20,632 bases of DNA from a virus: the IMG/VR virus record IMGVR_UViG_3300032516_000241, positions 1-20,632 of that record; one strand, 5' to 3'. The notes below the pieces were generated by a model that was given only the letters and a program-made list of their open reading frames with translations, did not search any database and had not been told where the DNA came from. Positions 1-11,100 of the stretch are shown piece after piece. Positions within the stretch are counted from its first letter, which is position 1, and each line of letters opens with the position of its first letter. The position numbers and the translations under genes were made by a program.

Positions 1-1218
1 CGTAGTTGGTACTGTTGCCGGGAATCCTGCTTCTGGTGCACCAAAAGACCCAGTTCCAAAGCCCATTACACCAAATGCACGTGGTTCATCTTCTAATACA
101 TCAGAATTTGCAATATCAAAATCAAAATCTGAAATGCTAATAACAAGTGTTTCACCAATAAAAGCATCTGTGTGGAGATCGCCTGCTCTTGCAAGGCGAC
201 AATATGCCGGCTCGTCATAGCCTAATGACGCTAGGTACATTCTACCATCAAATGGAACTGCTGGTGGTTTTGAAAATTCCACGTGTTGCTTTGTAAAAAC
301 GATTGTATTTGGAATCGTTAGTGTACCAGTTACTGTTGTCGCAAGCGGAACAGATGCAACTGTCACAACTGTATCACTAATACTATTCAAAGCAACAGAC
401 ACTACCGTATATATTCCATCGCCAATTCCATTTCCAGAGATAATGAATGTCGACCCAACTGCAAATGCTGATGTAGCATAACCTTGCACAGTGAAAGATC
501 CACTCACTCCTGGTGTCACACCAATGATGGCAAAACTATTGAAAGCATTTTGCACATAATAAGTGCCGGTATTACGATTTAGATAAGTATTATCAACTGT
601 AATGTATACACCTTCAAAATACTTATCAGTTTGATCGCCAATAACAACAAAGGCGTTGGAGGTTGAATCGCTGTTGATAATTGAATCTTTAGACGTATCA
701 AAAATATAGGCAAATCCATGCGGAGATGATGATGTGATTGATGTCAACCAATACTGGGATGGGGGAATTGGTGGTATTGAACTAATTGTAACAACTGTAT
801 TACCACTAACCAATGTTGACGAAGCAACAAGATACCAACCATTCCCACCGCCAATATTTCGTCCTACAACAAATAAAGTTCCTGGTACAAATAGTGCTGT
901 GTGATCACCAAGTATTGTCCATGACCCACCACTACCTGTTACAACGCCAATAATTTGATACGCCGTACTTGCAAAACCCGGAGGGGCATCCCAAATAATA
1001 CCATAACCACAATCATAGGCTACTGGTGGGTTTGGTCGTGTAAAATCCATTACCCATGCATCACGATCACAAACTATGACATTGATTTGTTCTGTCCAAA
1101 CATACTCAACCAATGTTTCCAAAATTTTGGTGTGATACGGTTTGACTGTTAAAACATAGTCAACAAATCCTGTTGTAGGATCTGTACGGAATAATGCATC
1201 AATTAAACGACTGGCCAT
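1..1218 (-). CDS. Tail/baseplate structural protein, C-terminal part cut by the window edge
   Basis: An open frame of 406 codons starts at ATG 1218 and runs off the left edge without a stop. I translated the last 400 bases codon by codon and found no interruption. The start is supported by AAGGA six bases upstream, lying inside the last codons of the preceding gene. The N-terminus begins MASRLIDALFRTDP and contains VKPYHTKILE (about residues 25-34), which looks like a short conserved docking segment; no enzymatic motif is visible. Two beta-rich modules of about 55-75 residues follow, near residues 98-150 and 226-305. Both have the pattern F.pGt.F.i....g.GiYtV, a T/V-rich strand, then a G-T end. 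The same module occurs three times in the giant gene upstream. By position it could be the counterpart of T4 gp8 or of a P2 H-like protein, but I see no sequence reason to choose. A structural role is inferred from operon position and composition. Confidence 0.72.
   Translation of the reverse strand, partial: MASRLIDALFRTDPTTGFVDYVLTVKPYHTKILETLVEYVWTEQINVIVCDRDAWVMDFTRPNPPVAYDCGYGIIWDAPPGFASTAYQIIGVVTGSGGSWTILGDHTALFVPGTLFVVGRNIGGGNGWYLVASSTLVSGNTVVTISSIPPIPPSQYWLTSITSSSPHGFAYIFDTSKDSIINSDSTSNAFVVIGDQTDKYFEGVYITVDNTYLNRNTGTYYVQNAFNSFAIIGVTPGVSGSFTVQGYATSAFAVGSTFIISGNGIGDGIYTVVSVALNSISDTVVTVASVPLATTVTGTLTIPNTIVFTKQHVEFSKPPAVPFDGRMYLASLGYDEPAYCRLARAGDLHTDAFIGETLVISISDFDFDIANSDVLEDEPRAFGVMGFGTGSFGAPEAGFPATVPTT
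306..540 (-). repeat. Beta module copy B in the left-edge gene
   Basis: Encodes NSFAIIGV, FTVQGYATSAFAVGSTFII, GDGIYTVVSVA and VASVP.ATTVTGTLTI. It aligns by eye with copies C and D of the giant protein. Confidence 0.65.
769..960 (-). repeat. Beta module copy A in the left-edge gene
   Basis: Encodes YQIIGVV, WTILGDHTALFVPGTLFVV, GNGWYLVAS and VTISSIPP. W.iLG.H.A.F.pG..F.v is shared almost word for word with copy D in the giant protein. Confidence 0.65.
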
Positions 1219-1220
1219 TG

Positions 1221-2162
1221 TTAATCCTTAATAATTTCGAGTTTTAGAGCCGACAACAATGATAATGGAAAACATTCCGTCCAGCCCGTAAAATATTTAT
1301 TTTTACACACCTGTACTTTGTATCGCTCTTGATGAAATTTTTTCAATATTGTCTGTTCTTGTTGGAAAGCCTTATATAAAGGATAAGGTAATTCTGCTAC
1401 CACTTTAAACCGCACACCTGAAAATCTTTGTTTGATGTATTGTTTCCTCGTTATACCAATTTTACAAAACGCATCGTCAATAGTAATAAGATATAATTTT
1501 GCTGGTTGTGCTTTTACCTCTGGATGTTTTTCAAAATACTTATTTGTATAACCCTTTTGATGCTGTATTCCACAAGAGGGACAACCAACGCCGTTTGCAT
1601 GGTCTGCTGCTCGTTGAGAAAAATTTCCATGATCTTTGCATGTTATAATAACCTTTTTATTCATTCCCGCCGAAATGGTTTTTGAATAGTCATATTTACC
1701 CACGTGAAGTATTGACGAGCGGTGCACAAAATCTTTTGTTGATACTTTCCCTGTACCACCACACACTGGACATCCATATCCACCATGCACATGATCTGTT
1801 GGTGTTTGTGAGAAAATCCCATGAACAGGGCACGTAATGTTTACCTTTGTGTGTACATTTTTATACACAACATTTTCGTACGTATATTTTGATTTGTGTT
1901 TTTTATTGGATCGTTCAATGAATTGTTGCAACGTTAATGATTGTCGCTCATTACATAACGAACATCCGCGACCTTTCATATGATCCATTGCTCGCTGTTC
2001 AAACGCCCCATGGATATTACAAATAATTGTAATTTTTTTATCAGCACCGCAGAATTGTGTCTGCGAATAATTATAACGATCACCATGAACGGTTTGTGAT
2101 CTTTGTATAAATTGTTGGGTAGTTAGTTTTTTTGGCATGATTGTATTTATGGCTCTAGTCAT
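1221..2162 (-). CDS. Putative GIY-YIG-type homing endonuclease with three zinc-finger-like repeats
   Basis: The protein has 313 residues. Three tandem repeats of about 60 residues (near 13-70, 77-134 and 141-197) each read F..RS...H...Y.Y, then K..I.C..HG.F.Q....H..G.GC..C. Each supplies a Cys-His-Cys-Cys set (C48/H51/C67/C70, C111/H114/C131/C134, C175/H178/C194/C197) that probably binds zinc. Residues 222-305 resemble a divergent GIY-YIG nuclease of the T5orf172/Mug113 type: LYLI, then FCKIGIT with downstream arginines, a Glu in QQEQTIL, and a terminal F.GWTECF. The likely role is DNA recognition by the repeats and cutting by the C-terminal domain, as in mobile endonuclease genes of phages. 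The ATG at 2162 has CAGG eight bases upstream and overlaps the previous stop (ATGACTAG). A TTG at 2177 and an ATG at 2138 (MPKKL, exactly where the first repeat begins) are alternatives. The gene sits alone among structural genes, which fits a free-standing mobile gene. Confidence 0.75.
   Translation of the reverse strand: MTRAINTIMPKKLTTQQFIQRSQTVHGDRYNYSQTQFCGADKKITIICNIHGAFEQRAMDHMKGRGCSLCNERQSLTLQQFIERSNKKHKSKYTYENVVYKNVHTKVNITCPVHGIFSQTPTDHVHGGYGCPVCGGTGKVSTKDFVHRSSILHVGKYDYSKTISAGMNKKVIITCKDHGNFSQRAADHANGVGCPSCGIQHQKGYTNKYFEKHPEVKAQPAKLYLITIDDAFCKIGITRKQYIKQRFSGVRFKVVAELPYPLYKAFQQEQTILKKFHQERYKVQVCKNKYFTGWTECFPLSLLSALKLEIIKD
1225..1229 (-). promoter_or_regulatory. Shine-Dalgarno AAGGA for the gene starting at 1218
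   Basis: On the minus strand AAGGA is followed by six bases and then ATG. It overlaps the final codons of the endonuclease gene, so the downstream gene kept or acquired its ribosome site at the exact boundary. Confidence 0.75.
1294..1301 (-). promoter_or_regulatory. Weak late-promoter-like element AATAAATA inside the endonuclease gene
   Basis: Minus-strand AATAAATA lies 76 bases before the start codon at 1218. It matches the T4 late core TATAAATA in seven of eight positions, but is followed by T instead of the C that follows the other three elements here. It falls in coding sequence, so chance is a real possibility. Confidence 0.3.
2143..2151 (-). promoter_or_regulatory. Late-promoter-like element CATAAATAC
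   Basis: Minus-strand CATAAATAC begins four bases after the stop codon of the giant gene. It shares ATAAATAC exactly with the elements at 12837-12845 and 16791-16799. With T4-like spacing, transcription would begin near 2137, at or beyond the possible endonuclease start codons. It is therefore badly placed for that gene but well placed for a gene directly downstream before the endonuclease was inserted. Confidence 0.55.
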
Positions 2163-5100
2163 CGAACAAACCTGCAACTTCTAGAACACGAATACCGTGC
2201 AAGGCTACCCAAGATGTTTTGAAGATCTGTGGGTATTTAGATTTTACAGAGAAAGCATCAAGTAATGTATTAAACCAAATGTTATTGACATGAATGGTAC
2301 CAAATGTGTTATAAATTACATCCATTGATATAGCAATGTTTGCCGGCGTATCAAATGAGTATGTAGCAAAGAATGAATTGATGTCCAACGGATAAAAGTC
2401 ATTATTTGGATCTTCCAAATATGCAATTACCGTCTGTAATGACAGAGTACCATCTGTGAATGCCTGAGCTTCACCCAATCCATACTGAGTATCTGTTCCA
2501 TTCATTTCATCATATAGTGTGCGTTCCAAAGCTGGAACGCGAATGCTTGGATCTGCTAATTTGTAAAAAATCAAAGATTCAGTTAAGCGATTCCACAAAT
2601 AACGATCAATGTTTACTCCTTGCTCACGACGAATAACAAGCCATTCTTGATGTTTATCTTTCAAATTTACTGGACGGTAGCCATCATCCAAGTTATCACG
2701 CAACGTTAAATCACGTGTAAATCGCATTTCGTAACGATTATCTGTACGCACATAGTCGGCAGCTTTACGAATGATTGCTTGACGATAAAACACAGGAATT
2801 ACGGGGTATAGATCATAGATCCAAGGAACGCTATACACAGTGCCATACGTGATACCGTATCCGAAGCGGTCAGCTAGTGTTGGGTCGTCTTCTGGACGCT
2901 GTACAACAAGATATGGCGTAGGAATTACTGCAAGTTGTTGAGCAACTTGAATAAGAGGCAAAGCATCTTCACGATCTTCAATTTTGTTCAGTCGGTTTTC
3001 TACCCAGAAATAATACAAAGTCTTTTCAATTGTGTCAAATGTGACGACGCGTTGTGTATATTGAACCATTTCTTTCAATTGCACATTCGTTGTTCCATCA
3101 TCTGACGCATCTGGATCAAATGCTGCCTCTTCTGGTGTTACAACAGGAATAGGACGGACGACCATTATGATATCACGAAGAACATATTGTGCTGTGTTGG
3201 GAATTTGGTACAAACTATCTACTGTTAAATCTGCCTGAGATAGACGACCATTCAAATATGTATTAACAACATCACCAGGTGAAAAGAGTGAACTATCCAG
3301 CGTGAACAATGGTGGTACTGGCAATGTGTAGCCATCAATAATCGGAATAATTTGTTGAGATGAAACAGGCTTTGGAGTCCAGTTAATAGCTTTAAATGCC
3401 GGCACTACCGCCAACGTTCCAATACCACCTGTGCCATATTCAAATGCTGTTCCATTTGGTACGTCACTTAGTTTAATAATTGAGGCGGTGGTTCCCAACG
3501 TAACATAATATTTTGTTGATGATGCAAGAGTTGTCGTCGTCGTTAATGGTAGTTGGAGATCTAACGCTGTAATAGTGATTGTATTTTGAGCTGCTTCTAC
3601 TGTTGTTGCAATACCAACGAGAACGACCATTATCTTAGCTGCAAGTTGTGTGACTGTTGTTGCACCTGTAATTGTAATTGTGTAATTCACCGGTACACCA
3701 CCATTTACAGCGAATGTAAAATCATACAATCCATTAGCAAGATTTGTTAATGTTGCTGGCACAACTGCTGGTATATCAAAAAATGTAATTGTAGCAATGG
3801 CTGGGGATTCACTATAGACTGCCGGAACAACAGTAATTGTTATTATTGCAGTCATTGATGTCGCCAAACTATCAAACAAATCTGGATTCACACCTGTTGT
3901 TGGACGTGTAGGAGTAATTGTGCCATTGATTGTCAATAGGGCCTGATCACCAATACTCATTCCATTCGCACCCAACAATTCATCTGTACCAACATTAACA
4001 GTCGTAGCAATTGGTATACGTTCACGTTTGAATACCGTGTTTCTTGGGGTGCCTGTTATTTTGGTGTTCGATGGGATTGCAGTATTGTCTGCTTCATTTG
4101 ATGCAGTCGCAGTCCATTGTTCCGGCGTAAATTCACTTTCTACCCACTGGAATACACGAACTTGACCCCAATCAGCGAATCGACCCCAACTGTAAAGGCG
4201 ATCATTCAACTGTGGGGAAATGATATCATCGTAATACGGTAAGTATGCCAGTGTTGATGTATCCAACCATACTGTTTGAATTTCATGTTGATTCCAAGCT
4301 TGTTCTGATACATCATTTGGATTCAACGTATTTGTGTACAGAGCAGGATCACCCGCATTTTGAATATTAACATTGTGAATTGCAATTATAGAATGATTTC
4401 CGCGAGCTGGATCCCAATATGGAACATCGGTTAATACAGTTTCTGATACATAATCGATAATCTTTCCCGGACTATTTTGCGTCTTTGCTGGATTGATTGT
4501 AAACAGCATAATAATGTCACTAAAGCCAAACGTTGTAAAACGAACAACTTGCGAATTGATTCGCTCATACTCGCTTGGACCCGTACCAGGTTGCAAATAT
4601 GAAGTTGTGTAATTACGCAGATCGCCTGGAATTACTAGTTGTCGGTGTGTGATACGAACTGTATCTGAAAATACTGGTTGTTGCACATACACATCTGTAC
4701 CAACAGTTGTTATTTTTACATTAACATCTGTTGTCAATACCCACGATGTACCATTCCATACAAAAATATCACCAGTTGATTTTTGATACCAGAGATCAAC
4801 TGTTTCTTGACCAGATGTTGGAACAACATCTGAAGCATAAATTGTTGTTAATGATGTCACCTTACTATCGAGAAATAGAATGGAATTATGAAGCAATTCT
4901 TGTTGCTGTGGTGCATCAATCCAACGTGACTGATCAGCAAATGTAATTACATTAAAGCCCTGAGCTTTATCAGCAGCAACTACAGCTTTATCTGATGCTT
5001 CTGAGTCCGTTAAAAACTCTAAACGAATATCGTCAACCTGTCCATCTGATGCAAAAAGTTTGATCTCAGGATAAACTTTTGGTCGAACATCACCAAAGTC

Positions 5101-8100
5101 GGCAATCTTCCATGCCCAAAATTCATCTACTTTTGCATCAACAAATCGACGAGAATTAATATATGCTTTGATAGCATTTGTTGAACCTTTTGCTTGGATC
5201 ATGCCACGGTAAAAAATGAATTGAGTTTTTGCATTGGTGTTCAACAAATCCATGAACTTCATTTGTCCTTCACGATAACCTACCAGAGCACGTGAGTGGT
5301 GACCAACCTTTGTTTGCTCCTTTAGAGCATACGTATCGTAGTAGTTTTGTGAATCAACAGTCTGGCCTTCAATATTACGTAAAAATTTACCATCCAATAA
5401 GTAGTAACCACCCAATGTTGGACGCAAAGTGTAATCTTTCTTTTCATAAAAATCTAAACCAAAACGTTGAGCTTGCAGTCCTAGGAAAGAATCATACAAA
5501 ATCTGATTGCTCGTTGTGTAATCATTAAACAACACAACGTGTTGAATACCTTCAATGAACAAGTGTGCTCCACCCATGTGAATCAAATTGTATGGATCAA
5601 CTGTTGAAACCGATGGAGGAACAACATCATTTGCAATTCCTGTACGCATTGCCAAACGAGCAAGTGTATCTTCGCGGAAGATTAGAAGTTTATCAGCAGT
5701 CAGTGGTCGAGCATATTGGTCAAAAATTGTTTGCTGGACACGAATGTCCGCATAAGGACCTTGAATTACATTCGCCAACACACCTTGTGGTGTCGCAACC
5801 CACAAGTTATTGCGTGCCGGATTCATTTCAAATGATGGAAATGATTGTGGACGATTTTGTGGTGCTACAAACATGATGCCACTGCCATTTGATAGAATAT
5901 CAACAATTGATGCTGCTATCTGCCGTGTAGTTGATAATTGAAACACACCTGAAATAGTTGTTGATGGATAGTAATAATATGGTGTATTACCAATGAAGGG
6001 TTCTGGCAACAAACCTGTTGAAGTCATTACAATTGCCATTCCCGCAGACCATGTTGGAATTTGTCCTGTAAATTGTAATGTATTGTCTGTTTGATCCAGA
6101 ACAACAAATGGATACTTATCTGCTACGCTCAAACGTGTGCGACGTAGACGGAATGCCCAATCAATAAATCTTTCTTCTTCCAATTGCCAATCAACATTGC
6201 GGCCTGTTTCTGGATCAAGTTCTGAAAAATCACTCAAATTATATAACACACCAAGATCAGTTTGATAGGATTGATAACCATCAATAATGTTAAGCAATCG
6301 TTGAATGCCAGCGATAGAGTATGGTGGAGTAAAGTTGCGAACTTTGGTTTTGTCTACTGTGTAGTGATTCCAAATTTCTTTGGAAGGACCTGTACCACCC
6401 AGCACTTGGAATGAAGATGTTACTTGACCGACATTTAAATCACCAGTTCCTGGTGTTGTCCAAATAAACGGCAATCCAACAGTTGCATCGTTTGGACTAT
6501 CACTTACACGGAAGGTTCGATTCGTTAAACGAATAATATAAAGTGGTTGATACTGAACCAACGGAGCTGGTAATAATTGTGACGATGTAATAAACACAAG
6601 ATCACCAGTTTGCCATGGCAAAATATTGTTCGGCAAATCAATCATACCATCCACAACAGAACTTGGTAATGCTTCAAGTGTTGTAATTCTTGTTTTGTCT
6701 GTTGATGGATCGTAGATAGATGCAACAACTGTATATGTACCGTTATTTGCTGTTGAATCGATTACATCAAATACCGTATCGTGCGGGAAGTCTGTAACGT
6801 GATCGCCATTAACTTCTAACAAATTTGACACACTAAGTGCACCAGAGATTGCATACCGATAGAATGTCGCAGTATTCGTTGACACATCAACTACGAATGG
6901 ATAATTCATAACGTCGTAGTAGGAAATTGCACGTGGAATTGCTGCTAGTGTTTCCAGTTCCATTTTCCACTGTGCTTGATTGCTGTATGAAATTAATGCT
7001 GGTGGCATGTTCAAAATAACAACTTCGAATGCATCCGACCACATATCCTTAATAACACCCATGTTTGCTAAAATAACATTGTAATCTTGAGGACCAACAT
7101 CAAAATATTTGTTTGTTACTTGCAGGGTACTTGTGTCAATAATACCGGAGAATTGATATGTTAAGAGTGGATTCCATTGTGTCCATAGTACACGGAACTC
7201 TTTGTTAGTGTCATATCCAACATATCGATTGTAATTAACGTACCACTGATTCATTCCTCGAACGAGGAACTTAATGTTATTATCGTAAATATCACCATGA
7301 AATAATGCATCTTCGTGATTATATACTTGACAGAATGTAGGATCTAATTGCAAGTTATTAACACGAATAAAATCAATTCCCCATGCATAATGCATGAATC
7401 GAACTGGTTGCATTCTGAATGCAACCACCAATGGATCATATACGTGTTCACCAGAAACAAGCCATTGCCACTCTGTCGGACCACCATCTCCATATGCATA
7501 ATTTGCACCTGGTGCAACTATTTCTGTTGAGAGACTTGTAAAGAATGAACGAATTGTAGGAGAACTTGTGCTATAATATGGAGGAAGCACATCATCTGGT
7601 GCATAGTTACCTGCAATGACAACAGTACCAGTATTGACTGAGACGTAATTGTACACCAAAGTTATTTGGCCTGGTAATCCTGTACCTGGTACTCCTGTTG
7701 GAGTAGTTCCCACCGTTGGAATAATACCAACTCTAATATTTGCCCACATGTCGTGTATACCATCACGACGCCAGTGATATGTTTCTGTGGCATCAAGATA
7801 AAACGCATCCCACCAATCTGGTTTATCAATAAAGCCTTGGAGAGACCATGGCTCTAGATGAGGATATGGTGTTCCATACCACAACGTATAGAGTTGCTGC
7901 CACGATGCTGCAAGCCCAGGAGTAATCGAAAATGTTGGTGGTGTTGTAACTGAACTATACACATAATTCCACGTAAATGCATCTGATGGTGTGTAATTAA
8001 AATTTTCAAATGGAGCACGGATGCGACGACGCGCAATAAACGCAAAAAACTGCTCCTCATTGTATTGATCGTAAAATGCTTGCTCGCTTGGATTTGGTGT

Positions 8101-11100
8101 AAGGGAAGCATAATCAAAAGCAAATTCTGTGATCGGCTTTGGTGTAATTGCATACAGTTGATTCTCAACTGTGAGAAGAGTGTTTGCTAACAATAACCGC
8201 ATATCGACCAATTCCCATGCAAGTGAAATTTCTTGAACAGGGGCTGCTGCTATCCATGCTGATCCATTCCATGTGAACAGTTGATTGAGCATTGAGTTCC
8301 AATAAAAAGCACCTACGGGAACACCAGTTCCCGATGGAGCAACTGGTGTCACAGCGATAACATTGAATCGATACAATGCACGAGGATTAGATGTTTGATA
8401 CCAATATACACCGTTTCGAATCACACCAAATTGTGTAGAGAATGTTGTGTTTGGACAATTCGATGGAAGCACAAATGGTAGGACTGACATAAAGCACGGA
8501 GGTGGCGTCGTTGCAATCTTACCGATAGTACCATTTGTTACGCGTGTATCTGGTATAACACAAAGAATACGTGATGCAGAATCTTCTTCCGCTGCTGTAA
8601 AATTGATGCTTGATCGATGTCCATCATGATGTAGAATCTGATAAAGATTCATTTTTACATCAATATCCATCACTGGTTGGATGACAGGACCAAGAGCAAA
8701 CATTGGAACTGTTGAAATCCAATTGCGCATGCCTACATTTGTAGCAGCGTCGAATGCACTAGTATCAACATATACTTCAGCATAAAAATCGTTGGCTTCG
8801 TAGGCACTAATAACAGTTTCGGCTACAAATCCTGGCAAATCAGTGAGAGCATCAACAGAAAGATTAGACAGCATCGTTACTAGATTTCTGTTGAAAAGTT
8901 CTTTGATCGCCAACAGTAAATCAGCATATTGTTGTTGAGCAAATTCAATAACACCTGGTGGTGTTACGTTAATCAAATTAACTGCTGAAACTAATGTGTC
9001 ATAACTATCATTATGTTCTTTGATAGTTCCACCAAGTGAATAATTAAAATCTGCTTGTGAAAATCCTGAAATACCACCACCCGGAAAACTAAATGGATTT
9101 GGTTGAGCATCAACGATAGAACGGAAGTGTGTTACTAGTTCGGAATAACTAATATTAGTACGATTGTGGTGTTCTGGATTCAATCGCCACTGGTCCGGAA
9201 TTTCCCAATCGCCTCCTGGGTCGCCGACAGGAATTGGATTATTGTCACCATCAACCCATTGTGGAATATATGTACCACCTGTCCATGTGCTTGGTGGACC
9301 AGATGTATTATCTGTGTATTGTGGAACACTGCGCCAAACTGTTGTTAATGTTGGGTCTCCACCTTCAATTGCCACTGCTGGAGTTACCAGTGAATCATCT
9401 TGCTTTGGTAATGCTTGAACTACCCATGTTATACCATTAGATTTGTAAACAAGTTGCGTGGTAGGATCATACCAAATACTGTTTTCGATTGTTACAAGAT
9501 AAGTTGGTGGTGTTGCACCAACAAATGGTACATGTGTTTCAATTAGACCCGTACCTGAATCTTGAATTACAAATAGAGTTTGCCATGCTACACCATTCCA
9601 CTGTAAAAGAATTCCTGTACTTGGATTGTACCAATAGTCACTTGGCTGCATACGACCATCTAGCAGTCGGTAACCATAAATTTGTCCATTATCTTCCGCC
9701 AACATAAATTGAACAAAACCAAATTCTCGGCCACCATCGGACGTTACAATTCTTTTCTGAACAACACGGTTGACAGGAGCGCTCGGATCCTCACGATATG
9801 CAAATAGTGGTGATGCACTAATCAAGTTGCCAGAACAAACGTCATACATATCAAATAATGGATATTGATTAACCAAGGTCTTAACTTGATCTTTATGATC
9901 AAACGAATTACGTCCCAAATATGTTGGTTGAGTACCAACTAATACAGCTGCTAAGAACGCCGTTTCATCTTCAATAGTTCGCACAGGAACATACTGCATA
10001 CCCATATCACTAAGGGCTGCTGGGCCTACTTCAATACGAATAATATCGTACTGTGTAAGTGGTGTGGTGAATACAACGTTCGTTACATAATTAAACGATT
10101 GTGTTGTATAGATACTAGTTCCCACAGCTGTATAATCTGGAACACCAATTGCACTCAATTCAACGTAAGTGCCGTATTGTTGAATGTTATTTTTGTAAAC
10201 ACGAATCTGATCCTGTCCTGCAAGAGCAAATAGTGATCGGCCTGTTAAAATTGTTCCTGAAACAGTTGCTAGTGCAGGAATTGTTTCATTAACAATAATT
10301 TCTGTATTTGGACCAACGTCCAATGCAGACAGGACCGTATAAATTCCATTACCGGCGCCATTATTAGGAATGACAAAAGACATACCTGGTGTAAAAAATG
10401 CTGCATGATTTCCAAGCACAGACCACGTACCATTAACACCAACAATAAGTGGTGCAACAATGGTAAAAAATGTCTGATCGATGAAACGGAATGATGCATC
10501 TAACGCAATATTAGTTACACCCACTCCAGTAATTGTAGTTTCTTGAAAATATTCACCAACTACCATTGGACCAACTGATGGTACACCTGAGAATGAATAT
10601 GGATCACCTTGTTCAATAGCACGATTCAACATTGGATTTCCAACTTGTGATCCAGCAGCGGTAGACGTCATTGAATTTAAATCAAGGAACCAATGTACTT
10701 GATACCCACGCCATATATCACCAAGAGTTGTTATTTGTGGTTCAATACGAGCATGATTTACACCACCACCTTGAGGAGTTGTTGTAAAAAATGCATCGAT
10801 GCCAGCACCAAGCTCAACGAGCTTAACGATCGTAACAAGATAACCACCTTGAACTTCTAATGGATCAGATGGAGCACCTTCACGATAGATTGAATAATCT
10901 ACTGTGAAGCTATTGTTGATCATTGGAATATCAGAAACGACCAAAAACGTAAAGCCAGGAACAAATGTTGTAGCATAATTAATATCACGTGCTTCTGTTG
11001 CATTCTTATCAAACAAATACAAGTACCATGCTGTTCCAGGAGCACCTGGTTGTACGGCTAACCAGCCTTTAACTGGTTCCAATTCCAAGCGAGTTGGTTG

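Noticed and set aside
1221-2162. Group I intron or intein carrying the endonuclease
   Set aside because: The flanking genes end and begin with their own stop, ribosome site and start, and are different proteins; no exon is split, so the gene is free-standing.
2163-2177. TTG at 2177 as the start of the endonuclease
   Set aside because: It lies inside the giant gene without a ribosome site; ATG 2162 has CAGG at good spacing and ATG 2138 fits the domain start better.
5292-5876. Plus-strand open frames of 70-110 codons opposite the giant gene
   Set aside because: They lie wholly inside a strong minus-strand coding frame, have no ribosome sites or recognisable motifs, and are low-quality antisense shadows.
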